Notes: generated by a model not told the origin, from the sequence alone. DNA of 64,000 nt from an uncultured Johnsonella sp. (GCA_937927235.1 CALBCM010000016.1:41253-105252), one strand, 5' to 3'. Positions 1 through 9,444 are shown, counted from the stretch's first letter. A program made the numbers and translations.

Positions 1-6
1 TAATTA

Positions 7-1107
7 TTAATTCTCTAATTTTTCAAGAATTTCACCTGCATTATCCTTAGTAACCTTAGTGTAATCCACCGTATCAAGTGCTTCTACAGCCTTTTTATTA
101 ATCATATCCATAGCCGCTTTTGCCGCCAGCTGCGCCTGAAGCTTATAATCGGCATATAAGGTTCCTGTCAACCTGCCTGCTTTAACCTCTTTGCAAGCCT
201 CCTCAATTCCGTTTATACCTAAAATATAAATATTTTCTCCGGGTTTCTTGCCTGCTGCCTCCGCTCCTTCAACGGCTCCCAGTGCGGTTTCATCATCAGC
301 ACAAAATACTACTTCAAGCTTATCTCCAAATTTCGCCGCTGCATCTGAAACTGCCTGCTTAGCAGCTGCTCTGTCAAAATTGACTCCGGTTTTTAAAATC
401 TCTTCCTTGCCAAGCCCCGCTTCTGTAATAGCTTTAGCACAGTAATCTCCCTTTAAACCTGTTTCCGCAATGTCCGCATCACCTTGAAGCAACAGATAGC
501 TTACAGTACCGTCACCGTTTATGTCCCCTTTATTGTCAAGAGAAACAACTATCTCTCCAAGTAAATTGCCTGCCTGCTGGGCATCGTTTCCCACATAGGA
601 AGCTCTTATCCCCTCTGTTGCCCATCTTGCCTCCTCAGCATGTGAAGTTTCTCTGTTTATGATTATAATAGGAATCCCGGCAGAGCGTGCCTGATTTACA
701 TAATTTTGCACTTCTGCAGGTTTCACAGGATTGATTACTATAGCATCAACTGCCGAATTTATAAACTCACTCATCTGCTTTGCCTGTTCTTCAGATTTTC
801 CGTTTGCATCACGAAGCAGTATATTTTCTTGTTGAAAGCCTGCATTTTCAAGCTCTTTTTGCAGCTCAGCCTGATATAAGGACATAAAGGCATTATTGGT
901 TTTATACATTGATACCCCTATATTAAAGCTTTTGCCGCCCCTGCCGGGAGCATTATTGTTTGCAATACTTGCCGCTTCCTGCAAGGGCTGGGTGCCCAAA
1001 GCATTTTCAGTGCTCTCAGCCTGTTTTTTACCTGAACAGCCCATAACAGATATAACCGCTGCTAATACAGCTATAGAAATAATAAAATAATTTTTAGCTT
1101 TCATCAT
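7..1107 (-). CDS. mglB: Galactose/glucose-type sugar ABC transporter substrate-binding lipoprotein
   Basis: Extracytoplasmic sugar-binding lipoprotein of the periplasmic binding protein type 1 family, most like MglB (galactose, glucose or methyl-galactoside). A hydrophobic N-terminus ends in a lipobox-like VMGC with the lipidated Cys at residue 24. The mature fold starts at the segment IGVSMYKTNNAFM. A calcium-loop motif DNKGDINGDGTV is the hallmark of the glucose/galactose-binding branch. Two ATGs in tandem begin the frame, behind a distant purine-rich site. The gene is last in the visible sensor locus; the ATPase and permease genes expected to follow would lie left of position 1. An extended -10 (TGGTATTAT) near 1160-1170 could give it its own promoter in the 130-base gap upstream. 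The exact sugar is inferred from the family only. Confidence 0.8.
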   Translation of the reverse strand: MMKAKNYFIISIAVLAAVISVMGCSGKKQAESTENALGTQPLQEAASIANNNAPGRGGKSFNIGVSMYKTNNAFMSLYQAELQKELENAGFQQENILLRDANGKSEEQAKQMSEFINSAVDAIVINPVKPAEVQNYVNQARSAGIPIIIINRETSHAEEARWATEGIRASYVGNDAQQAGNLLGEIVVSLDNKGDINGDGTVSYLLLQGDADIAETGLKGDYCAKAITEAGLGKEEILKTGVNFDRAAAKQAVSDAAAKFGDKLEVVFCADDETALGAVEGAEAAGKKPGENIYILGINGIEEACKEVKAGRLTGTLYADYKLQAQLAAKAAMDMINKKAVEALDTVDYTKVTKDNAGEILEKLEN

Positions 1108-1237
1108 CGTCTACTAAAGTCCTTCCTTCCTGCCCGTCTTCATCCTGCTTTTGTCTTAGCTATCAAAGCCTGCCTACCAGTTTTAAACAGTAATATAATA
1201 CCATATAAGCAGCAATAAAACCACCTTGTCTTTATTT

Positions 1238-2257
1238 TTAAGACCTTTTATAAGTAGAAAATTTTATATAATAATTTTTATCAGGAGCTTTTTCTCTCAA
1301 GGCTTTATTTACAGCATTATCTATTGCAAGCTCAAGCAGGGCTTCTGCATATTGTCTAAAATCACACCTTACTGTCCCGCAAAGTCTTCCCTCGTCCACT
1401 GCTTTTAAAGCTTCTGCACTGCCGTCAATTCCAACTATATTTATATTGCGAAGGCTCGCACAGCTCTCAGCCGCATCTCTTGCTCCAAGTGCCATATCAT
1501 CGTTATTTGCTATCACAAGCTCTATGCTGTCCGAGTATTTTTTTATCCATCCCTCCATAATAGCCGAAGCCTGGTTCCTGTCCCAATTTGCCGAAGCGGC
1601 TGCAAGCTTATGTATCGGAATTCCCTCATTTTGCAGAGCTTTTATAGCCCACTCAGTTCTCAGCAGCGCAGCCTGATGGTTTGCCTCACCTTCAAGCACA
1701 ACATAATTTATATTTCCGTCGCCGTTTAAATCAAGTGCCGAAGGATTTGAAGCGTACAGCTCCGATATAATTTCCGCCTGCTGTAAAGCGGCGTCCTTTG
1801 AATCATCTCCGATATAATATATCTTTTTGCCTCTGTTTATACCACTTTTTACCGGCTCTCTGTTAAAAAATATCAGAGGTATATCCGTAGCAACCGCCTT
1901 ATCAATTATAGCTGATACTTCGGTTCTTTCCACAGGATTTACACAGATTGCATCGTATTCCAGAGCAATAAATCTCTCTACCTGTCGATTTTGCGTAATT
2001 TGGCTTCCTGCGGCATTTACCACCTCATACCTTACTCTTATCCCCTTATATTCGCTTCCTTTAAGCAGCGAATCTATTTCCTGCCGCAAAGAATTAATAA
2101 AAGTATCTTCATGATTATATATACAGATGCCTATAAACACCGCATTGTCTTCAACGGCTTTTCTGTCAAGCATTTTGGCATTTGCTATAAACAGTACGGT
2201 AATTAACTCACACACTATACCTGCTATAAGGCAGGGTTTTAAGGATATTGTCCGCAT
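1238..2257 (-). CDS. Membrane-anchored sugar-binding-protein-like protein (probable sensor partner)
   Basis: A 339-residue protein with the same type 1 binding-protein fold as the downstream MglB. It carries a calcium-loop motif DLNGDGNINYVVLEGE and the conserved NNDDMALG segment. Unlike MglB it has no convincing lipobox; one hydrophobic N-terminal segment (about residues 8-27) probably anchors it in the membrane. It lies between another binding-protein-like gene and mglB, 20 bases after the former, behind GAGG and a normal spacer. Known precedent: in Clostridium beijerinckii the membrane-anchored xylose-binding protein XylFII passes its signal to the kinase LytS. By analogy this protein may present sugar to the kinase at 3270-5111 rather than serve transport. 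That role is inference. Confidence 0.75.
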   Translation of the reverse strand: MRTISLKPCLIAGIVCELITVLFIANAKMLDRKAVEDNAVFIGICIYNHEDTFINSLRQEIDSLLKGSEYKGIRVRYEVVNAAGSQITQNRQVERFIALEYDAICVNPVERTEVSAIIDKAVATDIPLIFFNREPVKSGINRGKKIYYIGDDSKDAALQQAEIISELYASNPSALDLNGDGNINYVVLEGEANHQAALLRTEWAIKALQNEGIPIHKLAAASANWDRNQASAIMEGWIKKYSDSIELVIANNDDMALGARDAAESCASLRNINIVGIDGSAEALKAVDEGRLCGTVRCDFRQYAEALLELAIDNAVNKALREKAPDKNYYIKFSTYKRS

Positions 2258-2277
2258 AATCAGCCTCGCTCTGTAAT

Positions 2278-3273
2278 TTAATTAATTGGATAAAGCATCT
2301 TAGTATATTTTCCGGATTCTAAGGTATTATTATCTATATAGTAGCTTGGGATAATTTCATTTCTTAATCCTGTTTTTTCTCTTTCCGTCCCAAAAATTTT
2401 CATGTATGCATTTAATGCGGCGGCATAGCCTTCATCATATTCATTCCAAGTAATAATTCCTGAAACATATCCCTGCTCAAGCTTATTAAGCAGATAGGTA
2501 GTAGTTCCCACTCCATAAATCCTGTAGTTTAAATTATCTTTATTTAAAGAACATTGTTTAACGGTTTCAGTAAAGCTGCCTCTTGAAAGCATTATTACTG
2601 CCGGAATTTCATCTGTTTTTTTTAACTCAGCCTCCGAAGAATCAGCGCAAGGCTTTTCCATGTTTATGCCACGCCTGACAATTACATTGAAACCATCCTG
2701 CTCAAGCTTTTCCTTAATAAGCTGCTCAAGCTCATGTATATGATTTCCTTTTGCAACTATATATACGGGAGCTGAAGGAAGCTGAGAAACTTTTATGCTT
2801 TTTACAAGCTCATCTATCCCCTGCTGATAATCAATGCTTACATGGCTCATATAACCCTCGCTTTTTTTATAGACCACTCCAGATATGAAAACCGGTATTA
2901 TATCAGATGAGATATCCAGCTTGGCAAATCTCCTGCTGTCCATATTTGGAAGCATTATAATATCAGTTCCCGAATCAGCTTCTTTTAATATAAGCGACCT
3001 GAACTCATTTACATCCGCATTTTTAGATATATTAGTAAAGTTTACATCTATTTTATAATCCTGTGCCGCACTTTCTATGCCTTTTTTAAAATTTGTATAA
3101 TATTCTTCTTCATTTTCTAAAAATATTACAGTCATTCTGCATACGCTCTTATCTTCATCCTTTAATAAAAAATTTGTTGAAGACATAATAAAAAATATAA
3201 CAATCAGCATAAAGTAAAGGACTAATAATCCTGTTATATTACTATTTGCCTCAAAATTTATTTTATTACTCAT
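2278..3273 (-). CDS. Membrane-anchored substrate-binding-domain protein, divergent
   Basis: A 331-residue protein with one N-terminal membrane segment (about residues 13-33) and an outside domain that looks like a degenerate type 1 periplasmic binding protein (VIFLENEEEYYTNFKKG near the start, later ADSGTDIIMLPNMDSRR). It lacks the calcium loop of its two downstream paralogues and a lipobox. Its ATG overlaps the stop of the sensor kinase gene by four bases (ATGA), so the two are translationally coupled, which supports a joint sensing role. Ligand unknown. It could also be a structural partner that no longer binds sugar. Confidence 0.65.
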   Translation of the reverse strand: MSNKINFEANSNITGLLVLYFMLIVIFFIMSSTNFLLKDEDKSVCRMTVIFLENEEEYYTNFKKGIESAAQDYKIDVNFTNISKNADVNEFRSLILKEADSGTDIIMLPNMDSRRFAKLDISSDIIPVFISGVVYKKSEGYMSHVSIDYQQGIDELVKSIKVSQLPSAPVYIVAKGNHIHELEQLIKEKLEQDGFNVIVRRGINMEKPCADSSEAELKKTDEIPAVIMLSRGSFTETVKQCSLNKDNLNYRIYGVGTTTYLLNKLEQGYVSGIITWNEYDEGYAAALNAYMKIFGTEREKTGLRNEIIPSYYIDNNTLESGKYTKMLYPIN

Positions 3274-5111
3274 TTGTTTACACCAAAATCTTCATCAATA
3301 TATTTTTGAGCCGGAAAATGAATTATCACCTCAGTGCCCTCGTCAGGCTCAGATATTACATATACTTTGCCCTCACTGCCATACTGTTTAAAAATTCTGT
3401 TCTTAACATTTTTAAACCCTATGCCTGAGCCTCTTGGTGCTGAAGCTCTTACCACTGCATCAGACATTATTTCTGTTACCCTGTCATTTGTCATCCCCGC
3501 ACCGTTGTCCTTGATGCTGAATACCAACCTGCCATTTTCAATATATGCCTTAATAAGTATAATCCCGTCACCGTCATCCATATACTCCATGCCGTGATAG
3601 ATGGAATTTTCAACTATAGGCTGCAATATAAGCTTTAAGGTAGCCATCTCATTGACTCTTTCATCTATATCAAATTTATATGAAAATCTGTCCTTAAATC
3701 TCATCTGCTGTATTAAAAGATAATCGCTTACATGCCCTATTTCCTCTTTGGCAGTAATAAATTTTTTATCAGTATTTAAAAATATCCTGAAAAATCTTCC
3801 TACCGCCGTTACCACCTTGGTCGCCTCCTCCGGTTTGCCTGCTTCTATCAGCCAGACTATGATGCTGAGAGTATTATATAAGAAATGAGGATTTATCTGA
3901 GCCTGCAATACATCAAACTCTGCCTGCACCTTCATCTTTTCTGCTTCTATTCGCTTTTGATTCTCTGTCTGGTTATCTTTAATCAGCTGATTTATCCTGT
4001 TTCTCATATTTTCAACAGCCTTTCCCAGATGCTCAATCTCTGAAACTCCGCCTATAGATACTTTCTCATCAAATTTTCCTGATTCTATCGCTTTCACTGA
4101 TTCCTGAAGCCTGTTTATAGGCGTGCTTATCTTATCGGTCATGTAAATATAAGCAAAGGATATTATAAAAAACTCGGCAAATAATATGACGGCAGTAAAG
4201 GCACGTGTATGCTGGTCAAGGAGAACTCTTGAAGCCGGCATACTGACTCCCACTATTTTCCAGCCGGTGTACCCGACAGTTTTTATGAGCAGGTTAACTT
4301 CTCTGCCGTTTTTATAGATGCTGTAAATTCCGTCATTATATTTACTTGCTTCTATATTATTTTCAGATATTCTCTTTGAATATAAAAGCCCCATCTTAGG
4401 ATGCCAGATAATTTCTCCATTTGAGTCAATTATATAAATATACCCGCCATTTGCAAAATTTATATCGTTAAAATTCCTTACCAGCTCATCATATTTCATA
4501 TCAATCAGTAATACCGCCTGCTCACTTCTGCCTTCTTTAGTAAACTCTATTATTCTTGACATTGATATGACCCACTTATATCTGTAATCGCCAAGCTCAA
4601 ATATTTTTTGAAGATGAGGCAGAGAAAAATGGCTGTTTTCTGTATCTTTAAATGTATTTTTAAACCACTCCTGTTTTTTTATTATATAGCCTTCCTTTTG
4701 CCTTGCTGCCGGAACTACATCTATAAGCTCTCCTTCCAAAGAAAAAAGTGCAATATTGTCAACCTTTTCCTTATTGCTGTCATATAAAAGGCTAAGCATA
4801 GAATGGGTATCCGTATTTTTATCCGCATTTTTTAAAACACTGTAGTACACCGTATTCGACAGTTTCATTACATCTCTCAGGTAATTGTCAAATAAATAGC
4901 CTACCTGATTTAATATCCCTGTATTAGCCTCATTTAAGCTTTTTTGTGAGCGCTTTGAAAGTCTTCTTGTAATAAAGAAAATAGTTACTGCAATCGCAGC
5001 GCAGGTTGCCAAGGTAAAGTATATAAAAAGTACCATCCTTATCCCAAGCTTATGCGGAAAAATTTTTATTTTTTTCTTGTTGTTATTAGGTTCACTTCTC
5101 TTTTCTGCCAT
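3270..5111 (-). CDS. YesM-type sensor histidine kinase
   Basis: Membrane sensor kinase of the LytS/YesM class, 613 residues. Order: a membrane helix at about 25-48, a large extracellular domain at about 49-300 that looks like a double-Cache fold, a second helix at about 303-325, a HAMP linker, then the kinase core with the phospho-acceptor His409 in the motif QINPHFLYN. The ATP-binding domain has the N box LQPIVENSIYHG and the G box IKDNGAGM. It should phosphorylate the YesN-type regulator encoded 9 bases upstream. Its 3' end overlaps the binding-protein-like gene by four bases. The likely stimulus is extracellular sugar, either bound directly or presented by the two anchored binding proteins. 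Confidence 0.9.
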   Translation of the reverse strand: MAEKRSEPNNNKKKIKIFPHKLGIRMVLFIYFTLATCAAIAVTIFFITRRLSKRSQKSLNEANTGILNQVGYLFDNYLRDVMKLSNTVYYSVLKNADKNTDTHSMLSLLYDSNKEKVDNIALFSLEGELIDVVPAARQKEGYIIKKQEWFKNTFKDTENSHFSLPHLQKIFELGDYRYKWVISMSRIIEFTKEGRSEQAVLLIDMKYDELVRNFNDINFANGGYIYIIDSNGEIIWHPKMGLLYSKRISENNIEASKYNDGIYSIYKNGREVNLLIKTVGYTGWKIVGVSMPASRVLLDQHTRAFTAVILFAEFFIISFAYIYMTDKISTPINRLQESVKAIESGKFDEKVSIGGVSEIEHLGKAVENMRNRINQLIKDNQTENQKRIEAEKMKVQAEFDVLQAQINPHFLYNTLSIIVWLIEAGKPEEATKVVTAVGRFFRIFLNTDKKFITAKEEIGHVSDYLLIQQMRFKDRFSYKFDIDERVNEMATLKLILQPIVENSIYHGMEYMDDGDGIILIKAYIENGRLVFSIKDNGAGMTNDRVTEIMSDAVVRASAPRGSGIGFKNVKNRIFKQYGSEGKVYVISEPDEGTEVIIHFPAQKYIDEDFGVNK

Positions 5112-5120
5112 ACTAATAAA

Positions 5121-6764
5121 TTAAAACTTCTTATCAGCTGCTCTAAACTTTGTAGGTGTCATTCCAAATTTCCTTTTAAATACATAGCTGAAATAATTTT
5201 GTTCAGGATAGCCTACCTCATTCGCTATTACATAAGTTTTCTTATCTGTATTTTTTAAAAGCTCCATTGCAAGCCCAAGCCTTAAATCAGTTAAATAAGC
5301 TATATAGCTTTGTTTTACCTCCTTTTTAAATATAGTAGAAAAATATGCCGTACTCATATGAAGATGCTTACAAATCATTTCAAGCGAGAGGTCCGGATTT
5401 GTAAAGTTTTCCTGTATATAGCGCTTGGCTTCCTCAATAACCCTTTTGGTAGTATTTTCCCTTCTCTCACGCATATAGCCATGAATTTTAATACAGATAT
5501 CCTGAAACCAGAGTATAAATTCTTCCATATTTTTAATGATCTCAAGTATGTCTACATATTCACTGCCCGGCTCCGTGCTTATATCCTCAAAGCTGATTTC
5601 ATACTGCTGCATAAGCTGCACTATGCAGTTAGCCGCACTCAGCATATAGGTATGATACTGACTTGTATGTACCTTGGCAGATTTCATCTTATCCAGCACC
5701 ATATCAATTACATAATAAACACCTTCCTTTGTTCCGAACTTGATCGCATAAGTAAGGTCGCTTTCATCCTTTTCACTAAATTTCAAAAAGCCTAGATTTA
5801 CCGGTTCTACATCGTGAAAATAAAGTATATCTCCCGTACCTATTACATTCTTATAGCCAAGTGCATTTAAAGCATCTGCATAAGAATAAGTAATGCTGTA
5901 AAGCTCAGTGCAAGTGCTGCCCACTGCTATGGTAATTGACACTCCAAGAACCTTCCTGTTTTCCTTGCAGATATTTCTTAGGGTATCCACAAGCTCATCT
6001 TCTTTAATACTTTCCTCGCTTCCCGAATGATTTTCACTGTCAATTCCTGTGATAATTACAAGCTTTGTATCCGAAGCTGAAGTAAACACGCAGCATTTAT
6101 ACTTCTTGGAAAGCTTGTCATATATAAATTTTTGAACCGACACGGGAATAAGCTCTTTGTCTATACTGGAAGTTTCAGACCCGCCCTCTTCTATGTCAAC
6201 TACTGAAACTACCCAGGCCTTTGATGGCATTAAATCAATACCGTAGCGTTTAACCTTATCTTCTATCTCATCCTTTACAGTTTTTCCCAAAATAAGATTA
6301 TTTAAAAACTGTTCTCTCAGGATAGGGATACTTGCCTTATAATTATTCCTTAAGATATCAAGGTCACGGCTTTTTGATATTTCATCATCAAGCTTTTCTT
6401 TTACCTTCAGCAGTATATTTGTAAGGTCTTCTCTGTTTACCGGCTTTAACACATATTCAGACACTCCAAGTCTGATAGCCTCCTTCGCATATTCAAAATC
6501 ATTATAACCTGAGCATATTATAATTTTTAATGAAGGATATAATTTTTTCGCCCTTTTAGCCAGCTCCAATCCATCTATATATGGCATGCGTATATCAGTC
6601 ATCAGCACATCAGGCTCCAGTATTTCCAGCTTTTCAAGTGCATCCTGACCATTTTCAGCATCTCCGATTATTGTAAACCCTGCCTTTTCCCAATCAACTG
6701 TATTCTTAATTGCAGTTCTTGCTTCCTGTTCATCATCTACAATAATAATCTTGTATAACTTCAT
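5121..6764 (-). CDS. YesN-type response regulator with AraC DNA-binding domain
   Basis: A 547-residue transcription factor. An N-terminal receiver domain has the acidic pair at residues 10-11, phospho-acceptor Asp57 in MTDIRMP, and the conserved Lys in YVLKP. A long middle region of unknown fold follows. The C-terminal 100 residues form an AraC-type double helix-turn-helix ending in YFSYVFKRKFGMTPTKFR. It is first in the operon regulator-kinase-binding proteins-mglB and probably activates the downstream sugar uptake genes. The ATG follows GGCGGAG at a short distance. The disrupted dtd gene ends 15 bases upstream, and its out-of-frame stop lies next to this ribosome-binding site. Confidence 0.9.
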   Translation of the reverse strand: MKLYKIIIVDDEQEARTAIKNTVDWEKAGFTIIGDAENGQDALEKLEILEPDVLMTDIRMPYIDGLELAKRAKKLYPSLKIIICSGYNDFEYAKEAIRLGVSEYVLKPVNREDLTNILLKVKEKLDDEISKSRDLDILRNNYKASIPILREQFLNNLILGKTVKDEIEDKVKRYGIDLMPSKAWVVSVVDIEEGGSETSSIDKELIPVSVQKFIYDKLSKKYKCCVFTSASDTKLVIITGIDSENHSGSEESIKEDELVDTLRNICKENRKVLGVSITIAVGSTCTELYSITYSYADALNALGYKNVIGTGDILYFHDVEPVNLGFLKFSEKDESDLTYAIKFGTKEGVYYVIDMVLDKMKSAKVHTSQYHTYMLSAANCIVQLMQQYEISFEDISTEPGSEYVDILEIIKNMEEFILWFQDICIKIHGYMRERRENTTKRVIEEAKRYIQENFTNPDLSLEMICKHLHMSTAYFSTIFKKEVKQSYIAYLTDLRLGLAMELLKNTDKKTYVIANEVGYPEQNYFSYVFKRKFGMTPTKFRAADKKF

Positions 6765-6778
6765 AGGTACTCCGCCAT

Positions 6779-7245
6779 TTATTTTATATCTCTTTCATCT
6801 AAAACTATCGTAAAAGGTCCGTCATTTATAAGGCTTACCTTCATCTCCGCTCCAAATTTTTTTCTGCAAATAGCAAGACCTGCTCAGTTTTAATTCCGCT
6901 TGCCTTTGCTTTTGCTACCATATACTCATATAATTCTTTAGCACGTCTAGGGTCGCCGGCATTTATAAAACTCGGCCGATTTCCATCTCGGCATGAAGCA
7001 AGCAAAGTAAACTGCGATACCAAAAGCAGCTCTCCCTTCACATCAGTTATAGACAGATTGGTTTTATTGTTTTCATCCTCAAAAATTCTAAGCTTAAGCA
7101 GTTTTGCTAGAAATTTATCGACTACAGCTTCATCATCTTCCTTTGCGACTCCTACAAGCACCATAAAGCCTCTTTTTATGCTGCCTACTATTTTATTTTT
7201 AATTTCTACCTCTGCACTGTTTACTCTTTGTATAACAAGTTTCAT
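6779..7245 (-). pseudogene. dtd: D-aminoacyl-tRNA deacylase, reading frame interrupted near the 3' end
   Basis: Dtd removes D-amino acids from mischarged tRNAs. The intact part (7245-6841, 134 residues) opens with the typical MKLVIQRVNSAEVEI and contains the catalytic-pocket motif LVSQFTLLA. The family normally runs to about 145-150 residues and needs a second motif, NxGPxT. Here the frame stops at 6841, and the missing end (FGAEMKVSLINDGPFTIVLD) is readable in the -1 frame from about 6870 to a stop at 6779. The change of frame falls at or before a run of seven A. The heptamer A AAA AAT fits a -1 slippery site, so a sequencing error, a true inactivation or recoding are all open. About five extra residues before FGAEM suggest a small insertion. 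The start has a strong GGGAGG site. Confidence 0.75.
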
Positions 7246-7281
7246 TTTATCCTCCCCGATTATATAATTTATTTAAAGTAT

Positions 7282-7341
7282 AAAAAGATATACATTGAAC
7301 CGATACAGGTAAGTCCCCCGCTTCATAAGTATATCTTTTTT
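7282..7341 (-). terminator. Terminator of the ATP synthase operon
   Basis: A 12-base inverted repeat, aaaaagatatac (7282-7293) with gtatatcttttt (7329-7340), gives on the minus strand a stem followed by TTTTT. It lies 62 bases after atpC. The 35-base loop is unusually long and holds a GC-rich stretch, so folding is less certain than for a tight hairpin. Confidence 0.55.
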
Positions 7342-7403
7342 AGTTTATTTAATAAATTACATTTTTATTGAATTTTTATGTCGATTTATATCAGACTGAT
7401 TAT

Positions 7404-7805
7404 TTAATGCATATTCTTAGCTTCAAGCCTTACCAGTGCTCTTGCCAGTGCAAGCTCCGCTCTTGCAATATCAATGCCGCCTTTTTCCGAAAGTCTTCTT
7501 TCAGCTCTGATTTTAGCTTCCTTTGCACGACTTTCATCAATTTTTTCAGGCCATTCACATACTTCAGCAAGTATGGTCACACTTTCCTGAAGAATTTGAG
7601 CAAAACCCGATATCAGTGCCGCATGTTTAATACCGCCCACTTCATGTATTCTTAGAATGCCGGGACTTACTACAGTTGTCATAGGTATGTGCTTTGGATA
7701 TACACCTATCTGCCCCTGTATAGTATTAAACTCCACCATCTCGGATTCACCCTCGTAAAAATCTTCGACAGGAGTTATTATTCTCAATTTAAAAGTATTC
7801 TCCAC
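7404..7805 (-). CDS. atpC: ATP synthase F1 subunit epsilon
   Basis: Central-stalk subunit that couples and inhibits the F1 motor, 133 residues, the usual length. The N-terminal beta-sandwich is clear (FKLRIITPVEDFYEGE, GQIGVYPKHIPMTTVV), followed by the two-helix C-terminal arm (residues about 90-133) that can inhibit ATP hydrolysis. It is the last gene of the atp operon, 11 bases after atpD, and is followed by a terminator-like inverted repeat. Confidence 0.96.
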   Translation of the reverse strand: MENTFKLRIITPVEDFYEGESEMVEFNTIQGQIGVYPKHIPMTTVVSPGILRIHEVGGIKHAALISGFAQILQESVTILAEVCEWPEKIDESRAKEAKIRAERRLSEKGGIDIARAELALARALVRLEAKNMH

Positions 7806-7816
7806 AAGAAGCCCTC

Positions 7817-9211
7817 CTATTTCTTAGCAGCTTTCTCCAAGACTTCATCTATAGTTCCGGAGTTAAGGAAGAACTGCTCAGCTATGTCATCGTGCCTGCC
7901 TTCAAGAATCTCCCTGAAGCCTCTTATAGTTTCAGACAAAGGTACATACTTTCCTTCAAGTCCTGTAAACTGAGTTGCCACAAAAAACGGCTGTGATAAA
8001 AACCTCTGTATCTTTCTTGCCCTTGAAACTGTAAGCTTATCATCCTCTGAAAGCTCATCCATGCCAAGCATCGCAATAATATCCTGAAGCTCCTTGTATT
8101 TCTGAAGCACCTTCTGTACATTTCTTGCCGTAGTATAATGCTCCTCCCCTACTACATGAGGTGAAAGTATCCTTGAAGTTGAAGCCAAGGGGTCTACCGC
8201 AGGATAAATCCCCTGTTCAACTATTGCACGGTCAAGCACGGTGGTAGCATCTAGATGTGCAAAGGTATTTGCAGGTGCAGGGTCTGTAAGGTCATCCGCA
8301 GGTACGTACACCGCTTGAACCGAAGTGATGGAGCCATTTTTAGTTGAGGTTATTCTTTCCTGCAATGCTCCCATCTCAGTCTGGAGCGTAGGCTGATAAC
8401 CCACCGCCGAAGGCATACGTCCCAGGAGTGCTGAAACCTCTGAGCCCGCCTGTGTAAATCTAAATATATTGTCAATAAATAAAAGTACATCTTTTCCGCC
8501 TTGGTCACGAAAATATTCAGCCATAGTAAGACCCGCAAGTCCTACTCTCATACGTGCACCGGGAGGCTCATTCATCTGACCAAACACAAGAGTTGTCTTA
8601 TTTATAACTCCTGAATCTGTCATTTCATAGTATAAATCATTGCCCTCTCTGGTCCTCTCGCCTACTCCGGTAAATACCGAATAGCCTCCGTGCTCTGTGG
8701 CTATATTTCTTATAAGCTCCTGTATAAGCACCGTTTTTCCTACGCCGGCACCCCCGAAAAGCCCTATTTTCCCGCCCTTTTGGTAGGGGCAGAGAAGGTC
8801 AACCACCTTGATTCCGGTTTCAAAAATCTCCGCCTGTGTGGACTGCTCTTCAAATGAAGGTGCTTTTCTATGTATAGGCAAATATTGCTCTACCTTAGGA
8901 GGCTCTTTATTATCAATTACTTCCCCTAAAACATTGAACATACGCCCAAGAGTCTGCTCACCTACAGGTACTGATATAGGTGCACCGCTTGCAACTGCTT
9001 CCATGCCTCTCCTAAGCCCGTCAGTTGAACCCATCGCAACACATCTTACCGTATCATCACCTAAGTGCTGTGCAACCTCAACAGTCAGTGGAATTCCCAT
9101 ATTATCAATCTTTACCGCTTCATTTATCTCAGGGAGATGACCTTGGCTGAATTTTATATCAAGTACCGCACCTATAACCTGTGTGATTTTGCCTGCGTTT
9201 TGCTGCACCAT
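7817..9211 (-). CDS. atpD: ATP synthase F1 subunit beta
   Basis: Catalytic subunit of F1, 464 residues, full length. Visible motifs: the P-loop GGAGVGKTVLIQEL, the catalytic segment GERTREGNDLYYEM, the Walker B segment VLLFIDNIFRFTQAGSEVS and the DELSEDD motif that contacts the rotor. It makes ATP together with alpha. The start is set by homology (QNAGKITQVIGAVLDI); the site in front, AAAGGTAG, is weak. It is separated from atpG by a 233-base gap, unusual for this operon. Confidence 0.98.
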   Translation of the reverse strand: MVQQNAGKITQVIGAVLDIKFSQGHLPEINEAVKIDNMGIPLTVEVAQHLGDDTVRCVAMGSTDGLRRGMEAVASGAPISVPVGEQTLGRMFNVLGEVIDNKEPPKVEQYLPIHRKAPSFEEQSTQAEIFETGIKVVDLLCPYQKGGKIGLFGGAGVGKTVLIQELIRNIATEHGGYSVFTGVGERTREGNDLYYEMTDSGVINKTTLVFGQMNEPPGARMRVGLAGLTMAEYFRDQGGKDVLLFIDNIFRFTQAGSEVSALLGRMPSAVGYQPTLQTEMGALQERITSTKNGSITSVQAVYVPADDLTDPAPANTFAHLDATTVLDRAIVEQGIYPAVDPLASTSRILSPHVVGEEHYTTARNVQKVLQKYKELQDIIAMLGMDELSEDDKLTVSRARKIQRFLSQPFFVATQFTGLEGKYVPLSETIRGFREILEGRHDDIAEQFFLNSGTIDEVLEKAAKK

Positions 9212-9444
9212 CTACCTTTTTGCTACTAAAAATGTATTAAGCTGTACTTAATGCATTATAAAATTACTACTTCAACGAGCAGGCTTGCAGCACCACGCAT
9301 CTGCTCGCCCTTTCTTAGGCTCTCCATAGTCGTTAATTCCCGGCTAGCCAACCGGTACACATATATATTCTCTCTGCTATTTTAGTAGCCTCTCCTTTTA
9401 CTCTTATTTGAGAATATTATATTAAACTTTATTTTTTAACTGAC
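9212..9444 (-). other. Structured gap inside the atp operon (atpG-atpD)
   Basis: A 233-base stretch with no convincing gene, where most atp genes lie 1-120 bases apart. Its middle is richer in GC than the flanks. It holds a perfect 7-base inverted repeat, cgagcag (9276-9282) with ctgctcg (9301-9307), and a short ccgg/ccgg hairpin at about 9340-9354. A 23-codon frame starting MESLRK spans the first hairpin but has no good ribosome-binding site. It could be an mRNA processing or stability element, or a remnant of a small inserted element; I cannot tell which. Confidence 0.5.

Noticed and set aside
5310..5795. 161-codon plus-strand frame opposite the YesN-type regulator
   Set aside because: Antisense to a well-conserved AraC-type regulator; no independent support.
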